Source: CAYUFF01 sp964444075 (GTDB lineage: Archaea > Aenigmatarchaeota > Aenigmatarchaeia > CG10238-14 > SCSR01). From it: 11,886 nucleotides of DNA. This document shows positions 11,000 through 11,886 of this stretch, piece by piece (within the stretch, counting starts at the first letter, position 1; every line of letters starts with the position of its first letter). The stretch spans positions 1-11,886 of the forward strand of contig CAYUFF010000023.1 of the NCBI GenBank assembly GCA_964444075.1, written 5' to 3'. The notes beneath the pieces were generated by a model, which was given only the letters and a program-made list of their open reading frames with translations, was not told the DNA's origin and ran no database searches. The position numbers were made by a program, and so were the translations under genes.

Positions 11000-11886
11000 A
11001 TGGGAGTTGAAAGCGCTTTGAAGAAGAAAGGAGTTGTAATCAAAGCGGAAAAGTACGAGAAAAACCCTATCATAACTCCTAGGGAAAACAACAGGTGGGA
11101 TTGTGGCGGAAGTTTCAATCCTGGGGCAATTCGTCTGAACGGTAAGACCTACCTAGTTTACCGGGCGATTTCCGCGAACAATATCTCTACCTTCATGCTT
11201 GCTACGAGCAGGGATGGTTACGAGGTAGACGAGAGGAGCGACGAACCGATCTACGTTCCCAGGGAGGATTTCGAGGTCCATCCCTCGTTGAAGGACGGAA
11301 AGGTTTCTCTGGAAAAGAAGATAGAGAGGGCCGCCGTGAACTGGAAGTACGTTTGTGGAGGTAGCTACTGCGGTTGTGAAGACCCGAGGTTAACGAGGAT
11401 TGGCAACAGGATCTACATGACCTACGTTGCTTTCAACGGTATAGAGCCACCTAGAGTAGCGATAACCTCGATAAAAGTTAACGATTTTCTGTCTTGGAAC
11501 TGGGAGTGGGAGAAACCGAAGATAATCTCGCCTCCGGGAATTCCAGATAAAAACTGCGTACTCCTCCCAGAGAAGGTCAGGGGAAAGTTCGTCTTCTTCC
11601 ACAGGATTTTCCCGAACATCTGGATAGATTACGTGGAAACCCTCGACTTCGACGGCGAAAGATTTATCTTCGGAAGACCGTGCTTTACGATAAGGCCGGA
11701 AAAATGGGACAGCAGGAAGATAGGGATGGGACCACCTCCGATAAAGACTAGGTTCGGATGGCTCGCGATCTACCATGGAGTTTCTGGTTTCGACCCGAGC
11801 TTCTACAACCTCGGCTTAAAGCCGTCGATGTTCAAGGTGGACGACGGCTACAGGTACAAGATAGGGCTGATGGTCTTGGATAAAGA
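11000..11886 (+). CDS. GH130-family glycoside phosphorylase/hydrolase, 3' end beyond window
   Basis: The family acts on beta-mannosides, usually splitting beta-1,4-mannosyl linkages with phosphate, although some members hydrolyse. The 295 visible residues show the five-bladed propeller landmarks in order: FNPGAIRLNGKTYLVYRA (39-56), CEDPRLTRIGNRIYMTYVAF (126-145) with Asp128 in the place of the general acid, DKNCVLLPEKVRGKFVFFHR, PPPIKTRFGWLAIYHGV, and a following LGLKPSMFKVDDGYRYKIGLM. The frame is still open at the window end, where the family is nearly complete (about 310-340 residues). ATG 11000 has GGAAAGGAG just upstream and a TATA box about 40 bp away. A cysteine group near the catalytic loop (Cys119, 124, 126) is unusual. 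Exact substrate cannot be told. Confidence 0.85.
   Translation, partial: MGVESALKKKGVVIKAEKYEKNPIITPRENNRWDCGGSFNPGAIRLNGKTYLVYRAISANNISTFMLATSRDGYEVDERSDEPIYVPREDFEVHPSLKDGKVSLEKKIERAAVNWKYVCGGSYCGCEDPRLTRIGNRIYMTYVAFNGIEPPRVAITSIKVNDFLSWNWEWEKPKIISPPGIPDKNCVLLPEKVRGKFVFFHRIFPNIWIDYVETLDFDGERFIFGRPCFTIRPEKWDSRKIGMGPPPIKTRFGWLAIYHGVSGFDPSFYNLGLKPSMFKVDDGYRYKIGLMVLDK

Noticed and set aside
10852..11118. 88-aa hydrophobic minus-strand frame resembling a membrane protein
   Set aside because: It is the complement of the A/G-rich spacer, which yields Phe/Leu/Ser codons by composition, and it overlaps the secure GH130 start.
1..11886. CRISPR arrays, insertion sequences or other direct-repeat arrays
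   Set aside because: No regularly spaced repeats, transposase genes or terminal inverted repeats were seen; the intein is the only mobile-type element.

Overview
The window is archaeal chromosomal DNA. It carries RadA, both subunits of topoisomerase VI, Alba, an archaeal-type uL30 ribosomal protein, a diphthine-ammonia ligase and an intron-containing type II tRNA. TATA boxes lie about 25-30 bp in front of many start codons (leaderless style), while other genes have GGTGA or GGAGG ribosome binding sites. Heavy AGG/AGA/ATA codon use and charged-residue-rich proteins suggest a thermophile. The RadA sequence looks euryarchaeal. A deep-branching lineage such as Hadarchaeota is possible, but that is a low-confidence guess.

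Layout. At 1-1711 is the 3' part of radA, interrupted by a 384-residue intein at 425-1576 whose endonuclease has lost both catalytic acids. Converging on it (1746-3044, minus) is a COG2509-type FAD-dependent dehydrogenase. A divergent promoter region separates it from a two-helix membrane protein (3255-3686). Next come an unrecognised 78-residue protein (3709-3945) and uL30 (4005-4460), each with its own TATA box. A 396-bp gap without a convincing gene follows, then the top6B-top6A operon (4857-7489; the genes overlap by 4 bp). After it are an unrecognised 84-residue protein (7553-7807), Alba (7990-8274) with a palindromic promoter, and Dph6 (8347-9030). An FkbM-family methyltransferase on the minus strand (9011-9811) overlaps the dph6 end tail to tail.

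A tRNA-Ser(CGA) gene with a 32-nt intron lies at 9861-9978. It is followed by two minus-strand genes, an HTH protein (10037-10351) and an Mth938-like protein (10407-10754). After an A-rich spacer holding a perfect 16-bp palindrome, a GH130-type glycoside phosphorylase/hydrolase starts at 11000 and runs off the end.

How the genes fit together. Most characterised genes serve genome maintenance and expression: RadA (strand exchange), Topo VI (type IIB topoisomerase), Alba (chromatin), uL30 and tRNA-Ser (translation), and Dph6 (elongation factor 2 modification). They are mostly single-gene transcription units rather than one large operon. The right end changes character (FkbM, HTH, Mth938-like, GH130, more A+T-rich spacers) and looks more accessory. 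I do not see a clearly new multi-gene system. The most interesting items are the endonuclease-dead RadA intein, the tRNA intron with a relaxed splicing motif, two perfect 16-bp palindromes, and the cysteine-rich active-site loop in the GH130 protein.
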